A stretch of DNA of 64,000 nt from Zoogloea sp. (GTDB lineage Bacteria > Pseudomonadota > Gammaproteobacteria > Burkholderiales > Rhodocyclaceae). The position numbers and the translations under genes are program-made. Every line of letters starts with the position of its first letter. Within the stretch, counting starts at the first letter, position 1. Location: assembly GCF_023150065.1 (NCBI RefSeq), contig NZ_JAKLLN010000001.1:502545-566544 (forward strand), given 5' to 3'. Shown here in pieces: positions 28,104-39,280 of this stretch. The notes beneath the pieces are model-generated. The model was not told where the DNA came from. It saw only the letters and a program-made list of their open reading frames with translations, and ran no database searches.

Positions 28104-29332
28104 TGAGCAAAGAGTACAAGGAACTGATCGTCGGCCTCGACATCGGCACCTCGAAGATCACCTGTGTGGTGGCCGAACTCAAGCCGGACGGCCGCATGGA
28201 CGTGATCGGCCTGGGCACCCAGCCCTCCTCCGGTTTGAAAAAGGGGGTGGTGGTCAATATCGAGGCCACCGTCGATGCCATTTCCCGGGTCATCCAGGAA
28301 GTGGAGCTGATGGCCGACTGCAAGATCCGCGATGTGTATACGGGGATCGCCGGCAGCCACATCCGCAGCTTCAACTCCAACGGCATGGTGGCGATCAAGG
28401 ACAAGGAGGTCTCGCCGATCGACGTGGAGCGGGTCATCGAGACTGCCCGGGCCATGCCCCTGCCGGCCGACCAGCAGATCCTGCACATCCTGACCCAGGA
28501 ATTCATCATCGACGGGCAGGATGGTGTGCGTGAGCCGATCGGCATGAGTGGCGTGCGGCTCGAGGTGAAGGTGCACATCGTCACCGGCGCCGTCTCCGCC
28601 GCCCAGAACATCGTCAAGTGTGTGCGGCGCTGCGGGCTGGAGGTGCTGGACCTGGTGCTGCAGCCGCTGGCCTCGAGCTACGCGACCCTCTCCGACGACG
28701 AGAAGGAGCTGGGGGTGTGCCTGGTGGACATCGGTGGCGGCACCACCGATCTGGCCGTGTTCACCCAGGGCGCCATCCGCCACACCGCGGTCATTCCCAT
28801 CGCCGGCGACCAGGTGACCAACGATATCGCCATGGCCCTGCGTACGCCGACTGCCGAGGCAGAGGAAATCAAGATCCGTCATGGCGTGGCCATGCACACC
28901 CTGGCCGATGCTTCCGAGATGATCGAGGTGCCGGGGGTGGGTGACCGGCCGCCCCGCAAGCTGTCCCGCCAGGCGCTGGCCGACGTGATCGAGCCGCGGG
29001 TCTGTGAACTGTATGAGCTGGTCCAGGCCGAGCTGCGCCGTTCCGGCTACGAAGAGCTGCTGTCGTCGGGCATCGTGCTGGCCGGTGGGGCTGCGGTGAT
29101 GCAGGGGATGGTCGAGCTCGGTGAAGAAGTGTTTCACATGCCCGTGCGCATCGGTTATCCGAAGTACGACGGTGCGCTGGCCGATGTGGTCTGCGAGCCC
29201 CGTTATGCAAATGCAATGGGCCTGGTTATGGAGGGCGCAGCGCAGAAGCGGCGCGGCATCCAGGCGCGTCAGACGCGGAATGTGGGGCAGGTGTTTTCGA
29301 GAATGCGTTCCTGGTTCGAACGCAATTTCTGA
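28103..29332 (+). CDS. ftsA: Cell division protein FtsA
   Basis: Actin-like ATPase that tethers FtsZ to the membrane. The 409-aa protein begins KELIVGLDIGTSKITCVVAE, includes DIGGGTTDLAVF (phosphate 2), ASSGIVLAGGAAVMQG-type adenosine motifs (seen as SGIVLAGGAAVM), and ends with the amphipathic membrane-targeting helix VFSRMRSWFERNF. The ATG at 28103 (TGATG with ftsQ) has an AAAGG ribosome site. Confidence 0.97.
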   Translation: MSKEYKELIVGLDIGTSKITCVVAELKPDGRMDVIGLGTQPSSGLKKGVVVNIEATVDAISRVIQEVELMADCKIRDVYTGIAGSHIRSFNSNGMVAIKDKEVSPIDVERVIETARAMPLPADQQILHILTQEFIIDGQDGVREPIGMSGVRLEVKVHIVTGAVSAAQNIVKCVRRCGLEVLDLVLQPLASSYATLSDDEKELGVCLVDIGGGTTDLAVFTQGAIRHTAVIPIAGDQVTNDIAMALRTPTAEAEEIKIRHGVAMHTLADASEMIEVPGVGDRPPRKLSRQALADVIEPRVCELYELVQAELRRSGYEELLSSGIVLAGGAAVMQGMVELGEEVFHMPVRIGYPKYDGALADVVCEPRYANAMGLVMEGAAQKRRGIQARQTRNVGQVFSRMRSWFERNF

Positions 29333-29484
29333 TGGTGGATGCACCCTTCTGAGTGGGGTGTCTTGAATTGAATATTTGTGTGCAGTTGCCCTTTATTTAG
29401 TTATAGAATTTCAGGTTAATACTAAATATAGGACTGCTTGCGCACAGGGCAAATAAGCGCAGTTTCTTTTGGAGGCGAGGTTAA
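29333..29484 (+). promoter_or_regulatory. AT-rich ftsZ upstream region
   Basis: 152 bases between ftsA and ftsZ, far richer in A+T than the surroundings (about 29360-29435), in an operon where other genes touch or overlap. Several -10-like hexamers occur (TATAGA at 29402, TACTAA at 29420), but I cannot assign a matching -35. A dedicated ftsZ promoter is likely. GGAGG at 29471 is the ribosome site. Confidence 0.5.
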
Positions 29485-30621
29485 ATGTTTGAAATTGTTG
29501 AAAAGGCGAGCGGCGGCACCAACATCAAGGTGATTGGTGTCGGTGGTGCAGGCGGCAATGCCGTCGATCACATGATCCGCGAGGGTGTGCAGGGGGTGGA
29601 TTTCATCATTGCCAACACCGATGCCCAGGCCCTGTCCCGCTGCCTGGCCCAGACCAAGGTCCAGCTCGGCAAGACCGGTCTTGGTGCCGGCTCCAAGCCC
29701 GAGGCCGGCCGTGCCGCAGCACAGGAATCCCGTGATGCCATCGCGGCCGCCCTCGAAGGCGCCCACATGTGCTTCATCACCGCCGGCATGGGCGGTGGTA
29801 CCGGCACCGGTGCCGCTCCCGTGGTGGCCGAGATCGCCAAGGAAATGGGCATCCTGACCGTTGCCGTGGTGACCAAGCCCTTCGACTTCGAGAACCGCAT
29901 CCGTGTGGCCGAGAGCGGTGTGGAAGAGCTCTCCAAGCAGGTGGACTCCCTGATCGTCGTGCTCAACGACAAGCTGCTCGAGGTGTACGGCGACGACGCC
30001 GGCTTCGAAGACTGCTTCCGTTCCGCCGACAACGTATTGACCAGCGCGGTCGGCGGCATCGCCGAGATCATCAATGTGCCTGGCCTGGTCAATGTGGACT
30101 TCCAGGACGTGCGCACCGCCATGGCCGAGATGGGCCGCGCGATGATGGGCTCGGCCCAGGCTGCCGGTCTTGACCGTGCCCGCATCGCCGCCGAGCAGGC
30201 TGCCGTGTCCCCGCTGCTCGAAGGCACCGAGCTGTCCGGCGCCCGCTGCGTGCTGATCAACATCACCGCCAGCCGCAACCTGAAGATGTCGGAAGTCCGT
30301 GATGCCGTGAAGACCGTCCAGGCCTTCGCTGCCTCCGAAGCCTTCGTCAAGTACGGCACCGTGTTCGATGAGAGCATGGAAGACCGCATCCGCGTCACCG
30401 TGGTGGCCACGGGCCTCGGCGCCGTGCGCGCTGCGCAGATGCCGCGCAAGATCGAGGTAGTGCGTACCGGTACCGACAACATCGGCATGGAAATCGACTA
30501 CGGCAACCTGGAGCTGCCGGCGGTGATCCGTCGCACTTCCCGGACCACCGTCGAGGCCATGAGCGCCAACGGCATGTCCACCCTGGACATCCCGGCCTTC
30601 CTGCGCAAGCAGGCGGACTGA
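29485..30621 (+). CDS. ftsZ: Cell division protein FtsZ
   Basis: Tubulin-like GTPase forming the division ring. The 378-aa protein has the G-box GGGTGTG (residues 103-109), the T7 synergy region with LTSAVGGIAEIINVPGLVNVDFQDV, and the C-terminal FtsA/ZipA/ZapD-binding peptide TLDIPAFLRKQAD. A strong ribosome site (GGAGGCGAGG) and its own AT-rich upstream region suggest higher expression than the rest of the cluster. A strong terminator follows. Confidence 0.98.
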   Translation: MFEIVEKASGGTNIKVIGVGGAGGNAVDHMIREGVQGVDFIIANTDAQALSRCLAQTKVQLGKTGLGAGSKPEAGRAAAQESRDAIAAALEGAHMCFITAGMGGGTGTGAAPVVAEIAKEMGILTVAVVTKPFDFENRIRVAESGVEELSKQVDSLIVVLNDKLLEVYGDDAGFEDCFRSADNVLTSAVGGIAEIINVPGLVNVDFQDVRTAMAEMGRAMMGSAQAAGLDRARIAAEQAAVSPLLEGTELSGARCVLINITASRNLKMSEVRDAVKTVQAFAASEAFVKYGTVFDESMEDRIRVTVVATGLGAVRAAQMPRKIEVVRTGTDNIGMEIDYGNLELPAVIRRTSRTTVEAMSANGMSTLDIPAFLRKQAD

Positions 30622-30650
30622 CCGCTTCGGGCCGCTCCGGTGGCTCGAAA

Positions 30651-30693
30651 AAACGCGCAGCGGGAGGTCGCCTCCAACCGCTGCGCGTTTTAC
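30651..30693 (+). terminator. Terminator after ftsZ
   Basis: A perfect 13-bp stem (AAACGCGCAGCGG at 30651-30663 with CCGCTGCGCGTTT at 30678-30690), with a further GAGG/CCTC pairing inside the loop, followed by TTTTAC. It lies 30 bases after ftsZ and separates the dcw operon from lpxC. Confidence 0.85.
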
Positions 30694-30768
30694 GTTTACA
30701 GGGCGGATTGCTGCGGTGCAGCACTTTGCTTGTGTTAAGATTCAATGACTTGAATGCGGATCCGGATC

Positions 30769-31686
30769 ATGCTGAAGCAGCGCACCCTCAAAACCGTTGT
30801 CACCGCCACCGGCGTCGGGCTCCACAGCGGCGCCAAGGTGACGCTCACCCTGCGGCCGGCTGCGCCGGACACCGGCATCATCTTCCACCGGGTTGATCTC
30901 GACCCCGTGGTCGACCTGCCCGCCGACCCCTACGCTGTCTGCGATACCCGCATGTGTTCCGGGCTGCAGCGTGAGGGGGCAAAGGTCAATACCGTCGAAC
31001 ATCTGATGTCGGCCCTGGCCGGGCTGGGCATCGACAACGCCCACATCGACGTGGATGCGGCGGAGATCCCCATCCTCGATGGCAGCGCAGGGCCTTTCGT
31101 GTTCCTGATCCAGTCTGCCGGTATCGAAGAGCAGAAAGCCCCCAAGCGCTTCCTGCGGGTGCTCAAGCCTGTCGAGTACGTGGAAGGCGACAAGTGGGTG
31201 CGCTTGGAGCCCTACGACGGCTTCAAGCTCAGCTTTTCCATCCTCTTCAACCACCCGGCCATCGACAGCACCGGTACCTCGGTGGTGGTGGACTTTGCCG
31301 AGCACTCCTATGTGCGTGAAGTGTCCCGGGCGCGCACCTTCGGTTTCATGCAGGACGTGGAGTTCATGCGCGCCAACGGGCTCGGCCTGGGGGGCAGTCT
31401 GGACAACGCCATCGTGATGGACGAGTACCGGGTGCTCAACGCCGATGGCCTGCGCTACGCCGATGAGTTCGTGAAGCACAAGGTGCTGGACGCGATCGGC
31501 GACCTGTACCTGGCCGGCCACTCCCTGCTGGCCTCCTACAGCGCCTACAAATCGGGTCACGCCCTCAACAATCAGATCCTGCGGGTGCTTCTCGAAGACA
31601 AGACCGCCTGGGACATCGTGACCTTCGAGGAAGAGGCCAGCACGCCGCCGGCGGTGGCCCAGCTCTTCGATCTGGCCAGCGCCTGA
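30769..31686 (+). CDS. lpxC: UDP-3-O-acyl-GlcNAc deacetylase LpxC
   Basis: Zinc enzyme for the committed step of lipid A synthesis. The 305-aa protein (same length as E. coli LpxC) begins [21 protein letters not shown] and has the zinc/catalytic region [11 protein letters not shown] (Glu77, His78) and [15 protein letters not shown] near the C-terminus. The ATG at 30769 matches the family start; an ATG at 30754 would add five residues. It has its own promoter region after the ftsZ terminator. Confidence 0.97.
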   Translation: MLKQRTLKTVVTATGVGLHSGAKVTLTLRPAAPDTGIIFHRVDLDPVVDLPADPYAVCDTRMCSGLQREGAKVNTVEHLMSALAGLGIDNAHIDVDAAEIPILDGSAGPFVFLIQSAGIEEQKAPKRFLRVLKPVEYVEGDKWVRLEPYDGFKLSFSILFNHPAIDSTGTSVVVDFAEHSYVREVSRARTFGFMQDVEFMRANGLGLGGSLDNAIVMDEYRVLNADGLRYADEFVKHKVLDAIGDLYLAGHSLLASYSAYKSGHALNNQILRVLLEDKTAWDIVTFEEEASTPPAVAQLFDLASA

Positions 31687-31694
31687 GCTGAGTC

Positions 31695-31883
31695 GTGCTG
31701 ATCCTGCGACTGATCGCAGTGCTGGTGGCGATCGGCATCGCCGGTTCCCTGCTGGCCTTCGTGTTCACCCGTGATCGCCGCTATCTGGCGTTGGGGTGGC
31801 GGCTGTTCCGCTACGCCATCATCGTCGCGCTGGTGTTCTTTGCGCTCCTCATCCTTGAGCGCGTCTTCGTCCCCTTCGTCTAG
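31695..31883 (+). CDS. Small two-helix membrane protein
   Basis: A 62-aa protein: helix about 3-22 (LRLIAVLVAIGIAGSLLAFV), a basic loop TRDRRYLALGWRLFR, and a second helix about 41-56. GTG start 8 bases after lpxC, so probably co-transcribed. Similar small proteins follow lpxC in other betaproteobacteria, but I know no function. Its stop codon shares the palindrome CTAG with the stop of the converging dciA gene. Confidence 0.65.
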   Translation: MLILRLIAVLVAIGIAGSLLAFVFTRDRRYLALGWRLFRYAIIVALVFFALLILERVFVPFV

Positions 31884-32311
31884 CCGGCCTGCCTGACGAA
31901 GCGCTTCAGGGCCTTGGCCAGCGGTGAATCCGCCGGCAGGCTGGTGGCGAGGTGCTCAAGGCCTGAGCGCGTCGAGTCGCTCACGTGGCGGTGGGGCGGG
32001 GGCGCCGCGGCAGGCCGGTATTCCCGCACGGCCACCTTCACCTTGATGTCCCTGAGAATCACGCCCGCCCGGCCAAAGTCTGCCAGCAGGCTGGGTACAG
32101 CCTGGCGCAGCTTGACCGCCAGACCGGCACTTTCCACGTGGATGACCAGTTCCTCGCCTTTGAGGTTGGCCACCCTGCAGGCCTCCGCCATGTAACCCGG
32201 CAGCAGGGTCTCCAGTTGCTGTTGCAGGCGCAGCAGGCGGCCGGCATGGGCCTGGAGGCGGGCGAGGGCGTCACCGCTGCCCAGAAAATTGTCGATCGAA
32301 CTGGTGCTCAT
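31880..32311 (-). CDS. DciA-like protein (DUF721)
   Basis: A 143-aa protein of the DUF721 family, which includes DciA, the ancestral loader/activator of the DnaB helicase in bacteria lacking DnaC. The family core is the N-terminal half (LLPGYMAEACRVANLKGEELVIHVESAGLAVKLRQAVPSLL, here split over residues about 37-78), followed by a Pro-rich linker. Position next to and divergent from secA is the usual betaproteobacterial context. The DciA role is by family inference. Confidence 0.8.
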   Translation of the reverse strand: MSTSSIDNFLGSGDALARLQAHAGRLLRLQQQLETLLPGYMAEACRVANLKGEELVIHVESAGLAVKLRQAVPSLLADFGRAGVILRDIKVKVAVREYRPAAAPPPHRHVSDSTRSGLEHLATSLPADSPLAKALKRFVRQAG

Positions 32312-32415
32312 CAGGGCTTGGAAATCACGAAAGCGCCCCCATCGTAGGGGGAACGTTCAATGCGGACAAGAGTGAGCGGCGCCTTGTCCTGCGTCACGGC
32401 CGTGTCCGGGTGACA

Positions 32416-32424
32416 TGATAGAAT
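32416..32424 (+). promoter_or_regulatory. Extended -10 promoter of secA
   Basis: TGATAGAAT (TG-N-TAGAAT) lies 34 bases before the secA ATG. No clear -35 is seen at 17 bp, as expected for an extended -10 promoter. Confidence 0.5.
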
Positions 32425-32457
32425 CCGCCCTTTGCCGCGTTTTTCCTTCGAAATCAA

Positions 32458-35184
<2,727 letters not shown>

Positions 35185-35203
35185 GTCTTGGGTTTTCAGG
35201 CAA

Positions 35204-35231
35204 AGACGCCGGACTTGTGCCGGCGTTTTTC
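35204..35231 (+). terminator. Terminator after secA
   Basis: ACGCCGG (35206-35212), 7-nt loop, CCGGCGT (35220-35226) and a T run. It lies 20 bases after secA and shows that the following gene starts downstream of it. Confidence 0.8.
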
Positions 35232-35255
35232 GTTCACCGGGCGCCTCAAGCAACA

Positions 35256-36719
35256 ATGTCCCCTGCCGTTACCGAGGCAATGAACTCCAGTGAACTTTCT
35301 CTCGATCTGGCCGGCTGGATCGCCCGCATCCGCGGACGCGAGATGCCGGTGTTCGGTCGCACGGTGGACGCCCTGCGCGCGCTCATTGCCGATGACAAGG
35401 CGTCGGCGTCTGCCCTCGCGAAGGTCATCCTGATGGATGCTCCGATGACAACCAAGGTGCTCAGGCTTGCGAATAGCGCCTTCTTCAATCACTCCCACCA
35501 GGGCATCAGTACCGTTTCCCGGGCCATTGTCGTGCTGGGTTTCGATCCGGTTGTCGAACTTGCCCTGTCTGTCTCCCTGATCGACTCCCTGCTCAATCAG
35601 GGGATCCGTGAGAGGGTACATGCGGAGATGGCGCGCAGCTTTCATGCGGCGGTCCAGGCCCGCTGGATTGCCCGCAAGCGTGGTGAGGGGGCTGGTGAGG
35701 AGGTATTCATCGCTGCATTGCTCGGGCGCGTCGGAGAAATGGCGTTCTGGTGCTTCGGTGGCGAACAGGCGCAGCGGCTCGATCAGTGTCTGGTGCTTTC
35801 GGGGGGCAAGGAGGAAGAGGCCCAGCAACGAGTGCTGGGTTTCCCCCTGCGCCAGTTGTCCCACGGTCTGGTGAAGGAGTGGAAGCTGGGACCGCTGGTC
35901 TCGGCAGCCATGGAGATGGATCCCCGCGGCCGTGGTCCGGGCCGCTCCATCCTGCTCGCCCATCGCCTGGCCCGGGTTGCGGATGAGGGCTGGGATTCGA
36001 TCGGCGGGCGGCAAAGCATGCACGAGGTTGCCGATTACCTGGACCAGCCCGTGGCCACTGTCAGGGAGGATATTCTTGCCAATGCCGCAGAGGCCGCCAG
36101 GGTCGCGCGTGTCTTTGGCGCCCCCGAGGCCGCCGGGCTGATTCCGCAGGCAGCTCCGCTACCTGAAACGGCTGCTCCACCGGCACCTGTCGATCCCGAT
36201 GCACGCCTGCAACTGCGCATCCTCCACGACCTGGCGGAGATGAGCCTGGCTCGCGCGAACATCGCCGATGTCCTGCAAATGGTTGTCGAGGGGGTCTATC
36301 GTGCCATTGGCTGTCGACGTGTCGTTGTCGCCCTTCTGACGGAGGATCGTCAATCCCTTGTCGGCAGGATTGCCCTGGGTGCCGATGCGGATGCCCTGGC
36401 TGCCCGCTTTGTGTTCCCCATGGAGGGGGAGCCGGACGACGTGCTGGATGCGGCGATTGACAGTGGGGAAGCAGCCCTGGTCAACGCGGGGCGCCTGACG
36501 CGTCCCGGTGCGGAGCGGCTCGTCCGGGCGGCGGCCTGCAGCGACTGCGGGGTGGTCCCCATCGGCACGGCAAGCCGTCAGATCGGTGTCCTCTATGTGG
36601 ACTGCGGCGGCAAGCCCCTGGCCGGAGAATGCTGGGATGCGGTCCGGCACTTTGCCTTGCAGGCAAGCCTCGCTGTCGAGCTTGGCGCCACGGAACGGCG
36701 GGTCTTCTCCTCCTGCTGA
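35256..36719 (+). CDS. HDOD domain protein with C-terminal GAF domain
   Basis: A 487-aa cytoplasmic signalling protein. The HDOD domain (about residues 15-215; LAKVILMDAPMTTKVLRLANSAFFN, ISTVSRAIVVLGFD) is a catalytically inactive relative of HD phosphohydrolases and commonly acts as a protein-interaction module in chemotaxis, c-di-GMP or stress signalling. A Pro/Ala linker (about 300-320) leads to a GAF-like domain (about 325-480; ISLARANIADVLQMVVEGVYRAIGCRRVVV in part). No output domain is present. The ATG at 35256 is the first after the secA terminator; the ATG at 35280 is an equally plausible start, as neither has a strong ribosome site. Confidence 0.8.
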   Translation: MSPAVTEAMNSSELSLDLAGWIARIRGREMPVFGRTVDALRALIADDKASASALAKVILMDAPMTTKVLRLANSAFFNHSHQGISTVSRAIVVLGFDPVVELALSVSLIDSLLNQGIRERVHAEMARSFHAAVQARWIARKRGEGAGEEVFIAALLGRVGEMAFWCFGGEQAQRLDQCLVLSGGKEEEAQQRVLGFPLRQLSHGLVKEWKLGPLVSAAMEMDPRGRGPGRSILLAHRLARVADEGWDSIGGRQSMHEVADYLDQPVATVREDILANAAEAARVARVFGAPEAAGLIPQAAPLPETAAPPAPVDPDARLQLRILHDLAEMSLARANIADVLQMVVEGVYRAIGCRRVVVALLTEDRQSLVGRIALGADADALAARFVFPMEGEPDDVLDAAIDSGEAALVNAGRLTRPGAERLVRAAACSDCGVVPIGTASRQIGVLYVDCGGKPLAGECWDAVRHFALQASLAVELGATERRVFSSC

Positions 36720-36917
36720 TTATGCTGCAGGTGGCGCTGTGTCTGGCGTGGAGGGCCGATGCTGCCTTTTTCCTGGAGAGGCAGATCGGCGGAAGAAGTC
36801 AGAATGTGTCGAAAATCTTTACAGAGCGTGTCGCGGGCTTGGCGATCATTTTTTCTGATGTTTAAAAAATCCAATAAAATTAATGTGTTGTGATTCGATT
36901 CGGGTTTTGTGGAAAGT

Positions 36918-36934
36918 GGGCATGGAATCTGCTC
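36918..36934 (+). promoter_or_regulatory. Candidate sigma-54 promoter of the PEP-CTERM gene
   Basis: GGGCATGGAATCTGCT contains GG (36919-36920) and GC (36931-36932) exactly 10 bases apart. It matches the TGGCAC-N5-TTGC consensus at most informative positions. It is about 48 bases before the ATG at 36982. In Zoogloea-type floc formers, PEP-CTERM genes are controlled by RpoN with the PrsK/PrsR system, which fits. Confidence 0.65.
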
Positions 36935-36981
36935 TATGTTTTCTGCGCGTTATTGCCGCCTCTAATTCCGGAGAAACACTC

Positions 36982-37857
36982 ATGAAAATGAAACTTCTTG
37001 CCGCTGCAAGCGTTCTGGCGATGACCGCCACCGCAGCCGTCGCGGCTCCGTCGATGTACATCAACGTTGGCAGCAACGGCTACGAAATCCCCGTGCTGAC
37101 CGCCAACGATGGCAACACCACCACCGGCACCTTCACCCAGTTCGGCTTCACCCAGCTGTTCGCTACCTCGGTCTACGACCTGAGCGACGGCTCCGTGGAA
37201 GGCGCCTTCTACGACACCAACCTGGCCAGCGATTTTGCCAACCTGGGCATTCCCCGTAGCGGCACCGCCATGGATGGCACCACCGCCGTCAGCCTGACCA
37301 CCCCGACCATCGCTCAGGTGAACATCGATGCGCTGAGCCCGCTGGTTCCCCCGACCCTTCCTGGCACCGACAGCGAAGGTTTCGGCCTGACCTGGCAGCT
37401 GGAAGTCCGTTACAAGTTTGACGGCATCCTGTCTGCTTCCGGCCCGAACTACACCGGCGGCACCTGGGAACTGTACTTCAATGACTTCCTGAACGACGCC
37501 AACGACCGTACTGTCGTGTCCGGTCACCTGGTGAGTTCCGTGCTGCAGGTTGCCAACCTGACCCTGAACCTGGAAGTGGATTCCGCTGAAGCCGGCTTCC
37601 TGTACATCCAGGACGTTGGTGGTAACTACGTGTCCGCTGGCAAGGGCACCACCTTTGCTCTGGACACCAACGTGGATCCCCCGATCCCCGCCGCCAGCCA
37701 ACTGCTGTCCTTCGTTGATGGCAAGGGCAACTTGGTTGCTGTGCGTCAGACCGAACTGGACGGCTCCATCCGCCCGACCGTTCCTGAGCCCGCTTCCCTG
37801 GCTCTGGTGGGTCTCGGCTTCGCCGGCCTCTTCGCCGCCCGTCGCCGCAAGGCCTAA
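36982..37857 (+). CDS. PEP-CTERM sorting-domain protein
   Basis: A 291-aa secreted surface protein. A signal peptide (about 1-22, ending AVAAPS), a body rich in Thr, Asn, Gly and Asp without recognised domain, and the C-terminal PEP-CTERM tripartite tag: VPEPASLAL motif, hydrophobic helix and RRRKA basic end. The tag is recognised by exosortase EpsH, which processes such proteins in exopolysaccharide- or floc-producing bacteria. No exosortase, prsK or prsR lies in this window. Codon choice is strongly biased to C-ending codons, suggesting high expression. A sigma-54 promoter candidate lies upstream and paired hairpins downstream. Confidence 0.88.
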   Translation: MKMKLLAAASVLAMTATAAVAAPSMYINVGSNGYEIPVLTANDGNTTTGTFTQFGFTQLFATSVYDLSDGSVEGAFYDTNLASDFANLGIPRSGTAMDGTTAVSLTTPTIAQVNIDALSPLVPPTLPGTDSEGFGLTWQLEVRYKFDGILSASGPNYTGGTWELYFNDFLNDANDRTVVSGHLVSSVLQVANLTLNLEVDSAEAGFLYIQDVGGNYVSAGKGTTFALDTNVDPPIPAASQLLSFVDGKGNLVAVRQTELDGSIRPTVPEPASLALVGLGFAGLFAARRRKA

Positions 37858-37868
37858 GTCGGGAGCTT

Positions 37869-37927
37869 GAGACCCGCAAGGGTCTCGGCTGAAAAAGGGT
37901 CACTCGTCAGAGTGGCCCTTTTTTTAT
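37869..37927 (+). terminator. Tandem hairpin terminator after PEP-CTERM gene
   Basis: First hairpin GAGACCC-GCAA-GGGTCTC (37869-37886), then AAAGGGTCACTC (37895-37906 region) pairing with GAGTGGCCCTTT through a GTCA loop, followed by seven or more T residues. This is a strong terminator. Confidence 0.88.
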
Positions 37928-38040
37928 AGCCAAAGAATACGCAGACCTTTAAAGTATGTCGGGCAAGTGCCCGGGGTACTCCACAACCCTTCCCTTCTAG
38001 GGCACCGTCCAACCCGATACAGCCCGACTGGGTAGCTCAA

Positions 38041-39267
38041 TTGCACGGCATCCTGACTCTCCGCACCGCCGCCCTCAACGTCATTCGCCAGGTCAACCGC
38101 AGCAAGGCGGCCCTGACGGCTGTGGCGCTTGGCGTGACCGCCATGATGCTGGCGGCCGGCTTCATCGACTGGAATCTCCGCTTCGGGCGCGAGAACACCA
38201 TCCATTCCCAGCTGGGGCACATCCAGGTCATGAAGCCCCGATTCCTCGAACTGGGGCGCTCTGATCCGCTGTCCTATGTGCTTCCCAACAGGGAGCAGGA
38301 CATCAGGAAGATTCTGGACGGGCCGGGGGTGGTGGCCGTTGCACCGCGCCTGCTGATTTCAGGCTTGGCCAGCTCCGGAGAGACAACGTTGTCCTTCATT
38401 GGTGAGGGGGTGGATCCCGGCGTCGAGGCCGAGCTCTCCTCTGCGCTCCGGTTCCCCGAGGGGCGCAATCTGCAGCCTGGTGAGGAGAACACGGTGGTGG
38501 TCGGTCGAGGGCTGGCCGATAACCTTGGCCTGCGTCTGGGGGGAACCCTGGTGCTGGTTGCCAACACCAAAGGTGGTCGCATCAACGCGGTGGAGGCCAA
38601 AACGGTAGGTGTGTTTGAGTCCATCACCAAGGCCTACGACGATATCGCGCTGCGCATTCCCATTGGTCTGGCCCGCCAGCTCTTGCGCGTCGATGGCGAG
38701 CATCTGCGCATCGTCGTGCTGGACGATACGGCCCGAACCGCACAGACCCTTGAGTGGATGAAGACCAATCTTGGCACCTCCCAGTACGACGTGGTGCCAT
38801 GGACCCAGCTCGCCGATTTTTACAACAAGACGGCGTCACTCTTTGCCAAGCAGGTCGGCGTGATCTACATGATCATTGCGGTGATCATCGTGCTGGCGAT
38901 CTCCAATACCATGACCATGTCGGTCATTCAGCGGATCGGTGAGATCGGTACCATGATGGCCATTGGCGCCCGGCGCAAGGACATCCTGCTGCTGTTCATT
39001 GCGGAAGGGGTCGTGCTGGGCGTTGTCGGAACGATCATCGGTGTCTTTGTCGGCAGCCTGCTGGCCATGCTCATCAGTCTGATCGGCATTCCCATGCCTC
39101 CGGGGCCGGGCATGACCTGGGGCTACAGCGCAGGAATCCTGCTTACGCCGGGGACGGTGGTCTCGGCTTGCCTCACGGCCATGGCGACCACCGCCCTGGC
39201 CAGTCTCTATCCGGCCTGGAAGGCATCGCGGATGGAGATCGTCGAGTCCTTGCGTGCCTTGCAATGA
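38041..39267 (+). CDS. FtsX/LolCE-like ABC transporter permease (first of pair)
   Basis: A 408-aa MacB/FtsX-family permease: one N-terminal membrane helix (about 22-42), a large periplasmic domain (about 45-265), and three C-terminal helices (about 275-300, 325-350, 370-390), ending in the typical YPAWKASRMEIVESLRALQ. Such proteins work with a LolD/MacB-type ATPase in lipoprotein sorting or mechanotransmission. The start is a TTG at 38041, chosen because it lines up with the start of its paralogue downstream; no in-frame ATG precedes the first helix. No ATPase gene is adjacent. Confidence 0.82.
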   Translation: MHGILTLRTAALNVIRQVNRSKAALTAVALGVTAMMLAAGFIDWNLRFGRENTIHSQLGHIQVMKPRFLELGRSDPLSYVLPNREQDIRKILDGPGVVAVAPRLLISGLASSGETTLSFIGEGVDPGVEAELSSALRFPEGRNLQPGEENTVVVGRGLADNLGLRLGGTLVLVANTKGGRINAVEAKTVGVFESITKAYDDIALRIPIGLARQLLRVDGEHLRIVVLDDTARTAQTLEWMKTNLGTSQYDVVPWTQLADFYNKTASLFAKQVGVIYMIIAVIIVLAISNTMTMSVIQRIGEIGTMMAIGARRKDILLLFIAEGVVLGVVGTIIGVFVGSLLAMLISLIGIPMPPGPGMTWGYSAGILLTPGTVVSACLTAMATTALASLYPAWKASRMEIVESLRALQ

Positions 39268-39280
39268 CCGGATCCCGCGC

